Assembly (NCBI GenBank): GCA_034008185.1
Contig: CM067082.1
Coordinates: 122,761,988 to 122,825,987 of the forward strand
Source: Gorsachius magnificus
Taxonomy: Eukaryota > Chordata > Aves > Pelecaniformes > Ardeidae
Reading direction: 5' to 3'
Length of the DNA stretch: 64,000 bases
The notes beneath the pieces were generated by a model. That model saw only the letters and a program-made list of their open reading frames with translations, was not told the DNA's origin and did not search any database. Positions 49,386 to 60,644 of this stretch are shown here, piece by piece (positions within the stretch are counted from its first letter, which is position 1; each line of letters starts with the position of its first letter). Made by a program: the position numbers and the translations under genes.

Positions 49386-49712
49386 CACACAGGGACGTGA
49401 GGCAGCCAGCTTGGGCAGCACAGGGGGAGCCCATAAACACTCGATTGTGCCCTACTTGCTCACCTCTATCCTCCCCCTCTCTTGACGTGCTGCTTCCTCC
49501 TCCCGCTCATCAGCGAGCCCTGAGCCCCAAAGGGCCTTCACCTTCCTGAAATTTCTCATCTCCTCTACCACTTGCCTTCCTCTGACCGCCGAAGAAGCTC
49601 CCCATCAGACCTGTAGCTTTGTCTGTAGGCAAGGAAGGCAATAATTCATCTACCCACCTTCGCAAAGCATTTTTGAGACCCACACTTGATCAATACTCTC
49701 TCAAAAGGCCAA
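49386..49712. other. Non-coding stretch, no gene recognised
   Basis: C/T-rich in places (about 49.47-49.60 kb), with no gene or repeat recognised. Confidence 0.5.
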
Positions 49713-49749
49713 GGGATTTGGGGGGCAAAGGGGAAAGGGGAAGGCAGGG
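49713..49749 (+). other. G-quadruplex-capable tract
   Basis: Five G runs occur with short loops: GGG 49713-49715, GGGGGG 49720-49725, GGGG 49730-49733, GGGG 49737-49740 and GGG 49747-49749. Loops are 4, 4, 3 and 6 bases. This meets the canonical G-quadruplex pattern with a spare run and lies about 0.5 kb from the CpG island. Confidence 0.75.
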
Positions 49750-50239
49750 TTTATGATGTATTTATTAATTCCAGCCCAAGCAAGAAGCTTGCTGGTGGGG
49801 AGGGGAACCAAATGGAGCTTCCTTCCCATGCTGATGTAATTATTGTGTTTATATTTGCAAAAAGGTTTGGAACACAAATTGGCCTGAGGCTTGAGCCAGG
49901 ATTTATTTTTTTTTTTTCCAGTCTAACTCCTAATCGGTTACTCCGTACCTCAGTGGTCCTGTCTTGGCTACGCTGATTTACTGGTCAGTTTTACTACCGG
50001 TGTTGTAACACATATATAATAGGGGTTGTCATTGCTTGTCAGCATTTGAGGTAAGCTGTTTCCCAACAGAATTTAGGCTACAGATAATAGCTGCTTTTTC
50101 AAGCAGATGCTTTACCTGAGTGTAATTAACGAAAAGCTTGGTCTGGAGCTAGCTTTCCATAAAGTTGTTGCACCACTGGTGTAAAGTCAGGCTTTGCCTG
50201 GTCAGTGGACTGGAAGAGTCACGGCAACAGGCCATGCCT
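49750..50239. other. AT-richer flank of the CpG island
   Basis: No gene is recognised. A T run lies near 49906-49919 and a CATATATAATAGG phrase near 50010. Composition shifts sharply to GC-rich after about 50240. Confidence 0.5.
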
Positions 50240-50482
50240 GCCCCTGCTCAGGAGGAAGGTGGCAGCCCGGCGGGTCCCCAGACATCCCTCCGAGCTCCCA
50301 GGAGACGGTGCTTCTCTTGCAAAAGCCTCTCAGGATTCCTTCGTCCCGGATCCGCCCGGAGCACACCTCCCCTGCATGAAAGGAGTCGGGCTGTGGGCTT
50401 AGGGGTGTTGAGGGGCTTCAGTACCGCCATCAACGGGACGGGGGGCAGCGGAGGAGGCGTGTGACCACCTCCGGCGCTGCCT

Positions 50483-50496
50483 GCGCCCTCTGCCTG
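50483..50496 (-). promoter_or_regulatory. CTCF-like motif, minus strand
   Basis: The plus-strand sequence GCGCCCTCTGCCTG matches the reverse complement of the CTCF core (SYGCCMYCTRSTGG) at the first eleven positions and misses two of the last three. It points left, away from the two plus-strand motifs about 300 bases to the right. Binding is inferred. Confidence 0.4.
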
Positions 50497-50789
50497 CCGA
50501 TGCTCTGCAGCCAGCCGGGCCTTTTGCAGCTGCCACCGCGCTGCCCACGCGAGTTTCTGGGAGAAACGCTGCAAAGGAAACCGCAAAGCAACATATGAAC
50601 ACGCGGGAAATAAATTTCAAAAAAATCCTTCCGAGCCCCAAAAGTGGTTATTTTGTCACCGGTTTGTAACGCACTTGCCGCCAATGCCGGACAACGCTCT
50701 CCCCCGCAGCCAGCGCCGCTCCTCCCCCCGCCGCGCTCCGCCGCGCCCCCCCGCGCCGGGCCGGGCCTGGCCGCGCCGCCGCCGGGCCG

Positions 50790-50803
50790 CCACTGGGGGG
50801 CGG
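50790..50803 (+). promoter_or_regulatory. CTCF-like motif, plus strand (first of two)
   Basis: CCACTGGGGGGCGG matches the CTCF core CCASYAGRKGGCRS at all positions except G for A at position 6. Its right half also reads as an Sp1-type GC box, so Sp/KLF binding is an alternative. Confidence 0.45.
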
Positions 50804-50833
50804 TGTCTGCGGCCGCCGGCGGGAGCGAGGCCG

Positions 50834-50847
50834 CCGCCAGGTGGCAG
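50834..50847 (+). promoter_or_regulatory. CTCF-like motif, plus strand (second of two)
   Basis: CCGCCAGGTGGCAG matches the CTCF core CCASYAGRKGGCRS with a single A-to-G change at position 3, an often tolerated change. It lies 44 bases after the first plus-strand motif in the same orientation, and is the best CTCF candidate I found in the window. Confidence 0.55.
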
Positions 50848-50930
50848 CGCAAGGCCGCCGCCGCGCTAGGCCGCGGGGCTCGCTAGGCCGCGCAGCTCCC
50901 GCGAGCCGCCTACTGCGAGCCGCGGAGGCA

Positions 50931-50961
50931 TTTGTTTATTTATTTATTTTTAATTAATTAG
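50931..50961. repeat. TTTA tetranucleotide run and TAATTAATTA
   Basis: Immediately after the CpG island, a (TTTA/TTTG) run passes into TTTTTAATTAATTAG. The change from nearly pure G+C to nearly pure A+T occurs within about 10 bases. Confidence 0.85.
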
Positions 50962-53900
50962 CTTAATCTTTGTAGCTGTCGTGGCTCCGGGTTTCTGAAA
51001 GAGGCGGCAACGAGGCTTCGATTTTAATTTGAGCTGAAGTTAAAAAATGCTGTCATCCTGCCTGAGGAGCACAGAGCTGTGTGGCAGGAATTAAGTAGGA
51101 TTGCCGTCACTTTAACTGTGGGGGATGAAATAAGTAAATATGTTTGCAGATGGGGAAGAAAAACCATTGTAGCTGAGGCTGGAACAGCCTGGATAGATCA
51201 GGGATGCGGCCCGGACATCAGGACGTACGCTGCGTGGGTAACACCTGCACAGATGCTGAAACATGTCCTGGAGGAAGAAGCATTTTGGGAGATCCGTGGG
51301 CCAGGCTGACATCGTGGGGGCTCCGGGCTTGCGTGCTAGCAGAGGTCTGGCTGGAGCTCCTCTGAACGGTCCTCTGCATAAAAGGCAAAGGCAGGTTTCA
51401 GTCCTCCGACAAGAGAAAATGCTGCATTTCCAGGTTCAGAAGTGTTTCAGAAGGATGGAGACAGTGGAAGTGCAGACTACACTGAATGAGCTGCAAAGGG
51501 TGATGGGAGATTAAAAGGTGTAAGTGAAAGGCAAGGATGAGAAGTCGGTGAGATACAGTCACCAGAAGCAAACTCTGGGTGAGGAAGAGCTGATGACCAC
51601 CATGGCACTAGGCAGAATAGCTGGAGAGATCCTGCTGTCACCTGAGGGCAGGACAGCTGAGGGAGCTCATATCTGCAGGGCCAAAATTCTGCCTTGTGAC
51701 TTTGAAATCAGAAAGGCCCCATTTAGACGCACCATTGCTTAGGGGACCCATCTTTCTACATGGTATTTCTGGAGTATTAATATCTGATCTTTGGGGAACA
51801 TTTCCTACAATTAGAGAGCAGCTGATCTACCCAGAGAAAGAAGCAAAACCAGTGTGAGATCTGCTGAGGTACCTTCCCTGACAAGCATGCATAAGAGCTG
51901 TATTCAGGGAGAAAGGGAGACACTGCCCGGGGTCTGGGGAGTGAAATCAGGCCATCAGTTCGCTGTTTGGACACCAGGTGGATGTACAGCCTCACCACAG
52001 GCAGGATGGAGATGGACCAGCCTCATCTGAGGACTGTCATATGTGAGATGAGAGAAGCAGGACTATTTCATACCCCAGATCAGCTCTTCTTTCAGGAAAT
52101 AAAAAAGCAGCAACTCAGGAAGTGATGAGACAGACAGGTGGACATCCACTGGAGAGGAGGAGCTCTGTACTGTGACTTTCATGGGATTGCAGACAGGGGA
52201 GATGGCTGCCCACCATCCAGCCCCCATGGACTCAGGGGCCACTTGGGTGCTAGCTGGATCAGATTGGCTGCAGTGTCACACCAGCACCTCTGGTGAGCTG
52301 GAACTGGCTGGACAGAAGGGAAGAGTCATTACGTCCTCCAGCATTCATGTGGGGTGTTTAAAGAGCACCGTTGTATGAAGTGAGATGTTGGGTAGGCTCA
52401 CCCTAATGCACTGAGGACAGCAGTGAAATAAATCCCCTGTTGGGTCCTGTCTGGTCACAGGAGACCAACTGAGCTTGCTGTACCTGTGGCAGGTAGTGGG
52501 CACAAGTAGGACCCTAGTAGGACCAGCATCAGCTGTCTTTCATTGATGAAACGTATATCACTGGAGAAAGGAAAACCTGAGCAAAAGGCAAGCTGGGCTC
52601 GTGATACCAAGCCATGGCTGCTGTTAAGGGGTATGAGGCCGACCATAGACTACATGCAGCAGAGGAGGCTGAGGCCAGCTCGTCTGGGCATCTGGCAATC
52701 TCTACTGAGCTCCATTCTCTTTCTGAGACACACTCCGGCTCATTCAGGAAATGCCTCGATTGGTGGAAAAGTCCAGATGCTCTGCACATGCAGCAGAGTA
52801 CTGCAAAGCCATAAGGCAGCTGCCACATGGTGGGGATAGTCAGAGGCCCCAGATGGGCATCTGAAAGCATAAAGATCGCTTAAGCCAGGCACATACCATA
52901 AAACATTGCTACTCTGTGGAGCAACATGAGGTAAAGGGTGATACTAGGAAAGTAAATCTAGCCGAATCACTGCTCTGAAGCCATCAGCCTGTAGTGTCTG
53001 CAAGTAGGGATGATGTGAATACAGAAAGGGGAAATGTCTGGGCTGAGAATGACCCATTCCCTGTGCTTCTTTGATGGGGACATTTTTGCCAGTTTGCCTT
53101 TGACTGGTAGTGAAATGTGCCTTCTGACAACAAGCAGTGTGGTGGATAAGGCATTGTGGACTGCACTCGTCGTTAGACTGGAATGAAAGAAAATGACACT
53201 GCCTGTTGTGTCTACTGAGACTTCACAAATCTTTTATGCTATAAAAGAAAATCTATCAACCTGCCTAAAAGCCCTTCTCAAAGGTAGTGCTAGACAGTCA
53301 AATCAGACATCAAACACAACAGGGTACTGAAGGCAGTAAAATGCTTAGTACTTTTGGACTGGGACAATCATCAGCTGCAAATGCAGAAGAAGATGAGTCA
53401 GTCCTATCTGCTGAGGGATGAGAACACAAGATGAGGGGTTTTTTGAAAGTGCTAAGCAATTTCAGAGGTGGTGTAATGGGATGGATCATCTCATTGAACT
53501 CCACATCCAGACTCTGAGCTCTTTTTTCAGTCACTGAAGGTGTAGTCAATATTGCCAGTGAACTGTAGATCATTCTTTGCTCTGTCTTAAAGTACTTCTC
53601 CAAATAAGCTGGATGAGTTTTAAAATTATTTCCTTCCATTGGCTGTGCAGGGATCTGCAAAGGACTAGTTCATCTATATACACCTGCACTGCAGTTGTCT
53701 AAAGTCAGAGAGAAAGGTCTCCTATGTGGTGTGTCCATGTCCTGTCCTTTCACACAGGAAAGACAGACAGACAGATGAAAAGAAGATCCATGATTGGATC
53801 AACTCCCTGAAGAAGGACAGATTTGGGACAGTGCAGTGTGTGCAGACTGAACAGAAGAACACAAAAGGAGCCACTTGACTGCATCATGAGTTAGGAACCT

Positions 53901-56900
53901 GATGGTGAGTAATCATTGTGCTATTAGCCATGCTAATTTTTTACTCCATTTACAAGCATGAATGATGCCGTCTGAAGGACGTTCAGGCAAGGACTGAGAA
54001 TAAGACATCCCAGTGCCCTTGGCCAGGTCTGGCTGGCATAACTCTGTGCTCAGATAATGGACCACAGAATTAATTCCTCAGCAGAGCTCAAAACTGGTTC
54101 AGCTTTGAATGGGAATTTGAACCCAGAGTACCCGCAAAGCAATGGGAAGCTGGGAGTCAGGAGACGCAAGACATTGTTGATCGGTGCAAAACAAGCAGGA
54201 AGGCAGCTCTTCCTGACAGTGTGGAAACACTGCAGTGGAGCCCCCACGGATGAGATAGCAACTGAGCAGAAAGATGGGTGTGTCAGAGAAACTCAGATAG
54301 TTCCCTGGAGAGAAAATCCATGTGCTCCAGCTGAATAATGCAGTGCAGTGCACAGAAACACTTAGGAAATGCTGGCACAGAGCCCCCAAGAACCACACAT
54401 TTAAGCTTACATGTACAAGTGACTAGGGCGAGATCCAACAATCAGATAAGGACCAAACCAATGGGCACAGCCTATGCTGCAATATCACTGCTGATGTTCA
54501 CAGGCTTAGAGTCATGGTAAAAGGCAAACCAAGAAAGCAGTAAATAATAGGACTAGATGGCCAACACACTTGGGCTTATGGGCTAGAGCCAGAGTGAAGA
54601 GTAATGGGTACAGCCCTTTACTACTCTTTGTTGAGGCTTAGAAAGGTGACACACAGCAAGGGCCAACAGGACGCTGCTCAGCACCTATCTGCAGCAGAGG
54701 CATGTTGTTACAGCCTTGACCTACAAGTTAAGGCAATAGCAGCTCATGTTTTTAAGTGCTGATTTGATCTTCCTTGTGTCAGCCAACAAGCAAGGAACAC
54801 GTCCATCTTCTCTGAGCCAGCTGAAGTTACTGGCCAGAGCACAGGGAAGCAGGCTGTGCTGCCGGAAAGGATTTATGCTCCTGCAAACACAGTATAGCTC
54901 TATACATCCCTTCTTTCCTACACATTTATATGTCTTGGCTGAAAGAGTTTCTTCTGTAAAGATGTGGGGTTTTGGTCAGAATTCACATATTTGGTTGAAA
55001 AAATGCTGAATGTGCTGATCCTGATGTTCAGTTCTCTTAATGTCTCATTGATGACAGTCACATGTCGGCATCAGTTCAAAGGACAGCCAAGTCCCATGAG
55101 AGACTCACAAGAGGCCTTTCTCCTTTTCTATCCATTTCTACCTGCTGGTCCTCCTCCCCTAACCATGCCATTCCACCCCTCTGTCATGCAGCTTTTGGCC
55201 TGATGAGCATCAGCACCAGCACATGGCAAGTGATGGGAGCACATGGCCAAGAATGGAACCAGTGAAGAAGAAAAGTGCAATTCTCTTTTGGCTGAAGTGA
55301 GTTATGTCAGTTCACAGCATCTCCTAAGGCCATGCATAGTTGAAGGCTTGCCAGTAATAGTGTGGGATTTACAGTCCCCAGTCCTTTATGAAGGCCTTCT
55401 GGAGGTTGCAAAATGTTAAGTATTCTCAGCAGTTCTGGAGAAAAATGACGTTTTGCAGTATTACCAAAACCAGGTGTTCTTCACTGCAAAATGCCTGTCC
55501 CTTTGCTTTGCTGCAGGTCAAGCGAAGCAGCCAGACTGTCCCACACCATGGTTTCAGAGATGAACACTCCTAAGGTGAAAATCAGCAGCATGCACAGTGC
55601 TAGCTTTAGCTGAGGAAGTCTGTTGGATTAAGCGATGGAAGCAGACAAAGAGCTCCTTAGCAATGCCGTGGGTGACAATTGTCTGTGGTGGGTTCATTCA
55701 TCGCAGGGTAGTACTGTATGTGGGAAGCGAGTGCCGGCTAACAATGCCACAGCTGCTTTCCCAACCCACACGCTGGTCATGTGTGGGTCCTCTTCAGCAC
55801 AATAAAGAGGAGGGCTGCAGCGTTAGTTGTCTTTCACTCCATTGAAAATGGCTACAAAGCATTAAAGCCTGGCTAAGAGAGAAGCCTCATGGAAGTCAGT
55901 GTGAGGGTGTTAAGAGGCACAACTGTTTAAAGCAACTGGTTGGAGAGAGGAAGGCTATTTGCAGATTGTTCTCTAACCAAAAGGGCAACATTAAAAGTGT
56001 TTCGCAACTGAAACCGTGCATGTGCAATGCTTGTTGAGAATGAGTGACTGAGAGGTTTGTTTAATGCATGATTCAGTGGTTATGCCATTATTGCCATTTT
56101 TCTCTCTACTCCTTGTCCTTTGCACTTTTACATATGCATTTTATTTAAAATTCCAGGAATTATTTTTGCAATTTCTGTCAGAGGAACTCTTGAAGGCTTC
56201 CTACACCAGTGATCAAATACCAGGGAATTTAGTCTTCTGCTTCTGCTTAAGCTGGTTATGACAGAGTGAGTTGAATCTTCAGATATGCCACGAAGAGCAG
56301 TATTTGATCCTACATATACATACACACAACATATATATACCTATATGTACATAGATCCTGCAGCTGCATGTGAGAACTCCCACTAAATGAAAGTTTCTTG
56401 GAGCAGATAGTGACTTTCTTCTGTGTTTGGCAATGACATTGTATGTTTAGGGATAGTTCACTGTAAATTATTATTCTGAATAGTGCCAGCTTGCAATGGA
56501 AATAGTGTATTAATAAAGAAAAAACAGTAGTATCATGAAGATAGCATATGGTCACATCCATACTGTTCTTTGTTGTCTCTGATCTGTAGCACTGGGTCTA
56601 AGACTGTCGGCCCTTCTCGTATCAGATTCACGTACTAGTTTCAGGGCACATTTTTGTACGCATTCTGCTGCATTCTGAGGCTCACTGTGTAGGGATGATT
56701 TGATGAGCTTATCAGCTCTGATCACCTGCACAATGGTGCTGCTGCACAAAGAGGCTCTCTCCCAAATTTACTTCATGGTTATTTTCCCTCCTTCTATACT
56801 GTGAGCTCTAAAATAAGAATAAATGGAATTCCCAGTTTCCAAAGTCAAAGACAGTGTGAATTGATACTGCCCACCAAAATGCAGTGAGACTAAATCAATA

Positions 56901-57164
56901 ACATCTGCAATAAGGCATAATGAAGACAAAATTGTATCTCAGCTTTCCCAAACAGCTGCGAATCTATTTTTAATGATCCTCATTTTTGGCAGTCAGCTAA
57001 ACAACTTTTAAAATGTCCTCGAAAATGGATTGTTAAGTAGATCAGCAATGCAGAACACTGAAATGCCATTAATTGCAGCTTCTTCTGTGTGGTCTGTAGT
57101 ACTTGGCACAAAAACACCCTCACTCTATAGCTAGACTTGAAAACATATGCGGCACCCTAGGGTA
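50962..57164. other. Non-coding stretch right of the CpG island, no gene recognised
   Basis: No exon, RNA gene or named repeat is supported in these 6.2 kb. The texture differs from the left half: AT-rich motif-dense blocks are rare between about 51.1 and 56 kb, and the sequence is rich in TG/CA and AGG/CAG phrases, as in aged, CpG-decayed DNA. An AGAC tetranucleotide run lies at 53760-53775 and a TA/CA run at 56311-56354. Frames up to 116 codons occur without domains. An unrecognised old repeat or a lineage-specific non-coding transcript is possible. Confidence 0.45.
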
Positions 57165-57194
57165 GTTAGAAAAAAAGAAGTTAGAAAAAAAGAG
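57165..57194. repeat. 15-bp tandem duplication
   Basis: Two adjacent copies of a GTTAGAAAAAAAGAA unit, at 57165-57179 and 57180-57194, differ only at the last base. It is a recent local duplication or slippage product. Confidence 0.9.
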
Positions 57195-60100
57195 GTGAGT
57201 TAAAGAATAATGCGGTGTGATTGCTACCACTGATTTGTATTTTTCTTAGGTAGGGTTTTTAGGGAAACTCTATCTGTTTTCACAGGCTTGCCCTATCATT
57301 CAGTGATACCACTCTGGATGATGACAGCTTTGTACACTGATAATCAAGCTCCTGGGCTTGGCCTCTCAGGCTCTCAGCACAGCTTCTCGGTCTGAAAAGG
57401 CTGAGAGTCAGCTTTCTCCCAGCACTGATGGAGTTCATCACAGCGAGGTTCCACATGGAATTTTAAACCTCAGTGTGATGTGTATTTTTTTTTTTAACAC
57501 AGAGTATACAGTGATGGTGGAGGTGGTGAAAGGGAGTGGTGGACTGAGAGGTGTATTTGGTTATTCTTTGGGCTAAGTCACATATATCATGCTCATCTAG
57601 GGTGAACAATGTCTCCTGGCAAAGCAGAAAACAGGGCAAAAGGGCTTCCCATGGGATCTACTCATGGTGATGCTATGCAATGTGAATCAATGAGGTTACT
57701 ATGGGGCTGTGATTATTACTTGTCTTGCGTGGTGATTTGAACAACACTTACGTCCCAATTTGCTGAGCTTTGCTCTTCCTTATTCCTAGCAATGAAATTA
57801 AGTTCACATGTGCCAGTCCTGCCTGGTACAAAATCAATCAATATTACTGTTCACGCCTCATCCTGTTGCTCCACAAGCATACTACTTCCTTAATGAACAT
57901 ACAGTCCACATACAAGTCTCCATGCCACTCTTCAGAAACCTTCTGGTCACTTCTCAGGACAAATGTGGTTTCTTCAGTCAGCTCCATCCCCTGGGAAAGG
58001 CTGGTGGTGAGGGCTAACACTACACCACGCTCACAGCAGCAAGGTTGGTATGCTGGAGCATGCTCATTTCAAAACAAATACATAAACGGTCACCAGAGCC
58101 ATTCAGCAGAACCTCACTTGTCTGTACCTACTGGCGATCTGATCATCTGTTTGAAAATGTTTGGTAAGTACTCAGACACTGGAAATACACACCCAACCTC
58201 AAACTTCTTTCACGTACATTTGGGAGCTGTCCTTATGGCATCTGTATTTACTCTTCCTCTCTCCTCAGTTGACCCAGCATGTCTCTTGACAAATTTTAGC
58301 ACAACCCTTGCATTGGTTGCACTGGGCTATTAAGCACTTTTGTGTTGATGTCACTTCCACATTGAGTTGACCACAGCGGGCTTCTGGTCTTACTTTCCTT
58401 GGATGAATGGTGTTTGGTTTCAGATTGTTAGAATAAAAAAACCTGGTCAGCAGGCCATCTACTTGTACTTGCAGTGTGCTGCCTTTCTGCCAGAGAATGA
58501 GTCTGATCCTGATTTTCATCAGTTTCTGATTCCTGCTTCACACTGCCCCAGTATCATTCTGCTCACATTTTGAGAAGTGCATTTCATGGCTCAGGGAGTA
58601 TGGTGCTCCTGAAATGGCTCCTCACTGGAAAAAAGTAATGCATGTACAAGTCTTCCATGTTTATCTTAAAAGTCACAGCAGAATAAAAATACTCTTTGTA
58701 GAGTGGGAGGGAACATTAATCTCTGCAGCCTGTTACTCTGAATCCTTGATGCCTTTGTCTCCTCTATCTCTAGATATCGAAGAGCTCTATTTGTATGTTT
58801 GGAAAGCAGTTGCTATGGCCTGTGTTGATTAAGCAGTTAAGGAGAGACCACACAGTGCTGTGTTATGCGGATTTTACTTTTGCTCATGTGAGATGTAAGT
58901 TTTCCACTCTTCGTCTAAGCAAAAATAGCATAAGCATATATAGCTGTTGTTCTGAGTGGCAAAACACCATAGCTTCCCATAGATGGAATATTTTTAATAG
59001 GCATTCAACAACTGATCTGGTTACCCAGCAATTAGACCCCTCTGTCTGTCCTCCTCAGGCATTGCTTCAGGATGACTAGATGGGTTTATTTGTTTCTTCT
59101 GCGGAGTACACAAATGCTCTTCCATGCCCCTCCCAACCCATCCCCATGTCAGTCTGAATCCCAGTTTGCTTTTGCATTTTATTTTTCTATTTACCAGTAG
59201 CAGGTCCCTCTGCAAACCTTTCACTGTGTCTCTCCATTTCACAATGACCAAACACGATGCTGCCATTTGTGATAGCTTCAGTCTTTTCATAGCAAATTTA
59301 AAACATGCCCTGAAATTCCTGCACAAACATGCAACCATCTAACTGGAAGGAGAGCATGTTATGTATCAGGAGAATGATAACTGGAGCGTTTGGAAGGACA
59401 GGGAAGCAGAACTGTTTAAAGACATCAGGCTGCATATATGATCTCTCACAGAGGAGCGTTACGAGATATAGTCCATGAATCAGAGGAGCATCCCATCGGC
59501 ACTGGGGAATTTTAATGAAGAGAATGAAATTCTCATCATGTCTAAACCAGAAATTAACATGCATCACTTTTTTCTTCCCATGGCTCTTACTGCCAGCTTC
59601 AGCTATTTTGAAATATTTGGGGCCAAAGCAGGAGCAAATCTCTAGAGGGAAGAAAGCTATTAACATCGCCAATAGTTCACAACACAGCTTTGTTTCTTGA
59701 AAGGCACAGACACGGCAGGAGGTGCTACACGATGGCTGCGCGACTTTGAAATAATGGCCCCTGGGGCCCTGAGCCTACAGACCATTTCTCATGCCACCGA
59801 GACACCCCTGGGCTGTGTCAGAGCTCCTTGCAAGAGGCAGGGCTGGCTGGGCGCCGTCCTCATCTCCGGCACTGAGGGCCGCTGGGCTCGGTGGGAAGCC
59901 TCAGCGACCCGACCAGAATTCGGGCCAGGCTGAGAAAAAGCATTTTACTAGATGAGCTGTGCAGTCCGAGTGACTTTTTACTCATGGCTGGGCCTGTGGC
60001 CGTGCTATCTGCTGAAGAAACGTGGTCCTTTGTTATTTTTTTGACAAAATGGTCTCAAACAGACACTTCCCTGCTGCACCCATGTTCAGGGCAGCTGAGA

Positions 60101-60612
60101 AGAGACAGGGGCTTCAGTGAAATGCAAGGGCACGCGATTATAGAGGAAGGGTGGATAAAAAAGGAACTCCTTTCATTTAGTTCTTGTTCCAAAATTTTCT
60201 GCCAATCTTATGAACAAATCTGAGGTGATACAGGGGGACATTAGTAACAGCGCAGTTAGCTATTTAATATCAGAATTTGCTATTCAAGATCGGAGAGTGG
60301 CAACCTGTCTCCCGTAAAGCACGTACTCTATTCTGGCACACCAGAGCAGTTGATTTCCTTGGTGCAGATAGTTAGAAAGGGTACAGTTTATGTGTATACC
60401 ATATTTGTATGTTAACTGCTGTGAGTTTTCCCCTAGATTTGCCCTTGTAAGCCAAACGTGTGGATGTCCATTCATCAAGCCAAAATTAACAACAATAATA
60501 TACTGCTCATTGCAAGTTGGTGAATAAAAAGGAGACAGATGTATGACATGGCCATTGCACATGGAAACTGATATGTAAATAGTTCAAAAAAAAATGTCTG
60601 AAGAGGTTTTGT
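57195..60612. other. Non-coding stretch with one 187-codon frame and a GC-rich patch
   Basis: No gene is supported. A plus-strand frame at 57770-58333 runs 187 codons but has no recognisable domain, and its composition (many Ser, His, Thr) reads like chance translation. A GC-richer patch with several CpGs lies at about 59.70-59.94 kb. Confidence 0.45.
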
Positions 60613-60644
60613 GCAAGAATACATAACTGCAAGAATACGGAACT
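60613..60644. repeat. 16-bp tandem duplication
   Basis: Two adjacent 16-base units, GCAAGAATACATAACT at 60613-60628 and GCAAGAATACGGAACT at 60629-60644, differ at two positions. The source is unknown. Confidence 0.9.

Larger units (their letters stand above)
50240..50930. promoter_or_regulatory. CpG island, candidate promoter and/or insulator
   Basis: About 0.7 kb is strongly GC-rich and dense in undepleted CpGs, extreme at 50680-50920 with repeated CCGCCGC and GCCGCGC phrases, in a window otherwise poor in CpG. It contains a GC-box-like GGGGCGG (50797-50803) and three CTCF-like motifs. No TATA box or coding first exon is evident. Open frames across it on both strands are long only because stop codons are rare in GC-rich DNA. 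Such islands usually mark an unmethylated promoter, of a coding gene whose exons lie elsewhere or of a non-coding RNA. Direction of transcription cannot be decided from the sequence. Confidence 0.85.

Noticed and set aside
50399..50886. Long Ala/Arg/Pro-rich frames across the CpG island
   Set aside because: Frames open on both strands only because stop codons are rare at very high GC; low-complexity translation.
52172..52378. DSGA phrase resembling a retroviral-type aspartic protease core
   Set aside because: Four residues occur by chance, the flanking frame is short, and no gag, pol, primer-binding site or LTR features could be found nearby.
57770..58333. 187-codon plus-strand open frame, the longest after the CR1 frame
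   Set aside because: No recognisable domain, composition like chance translation, no splice-site or Kozak support and no partner exons. Not enough to call a gene.
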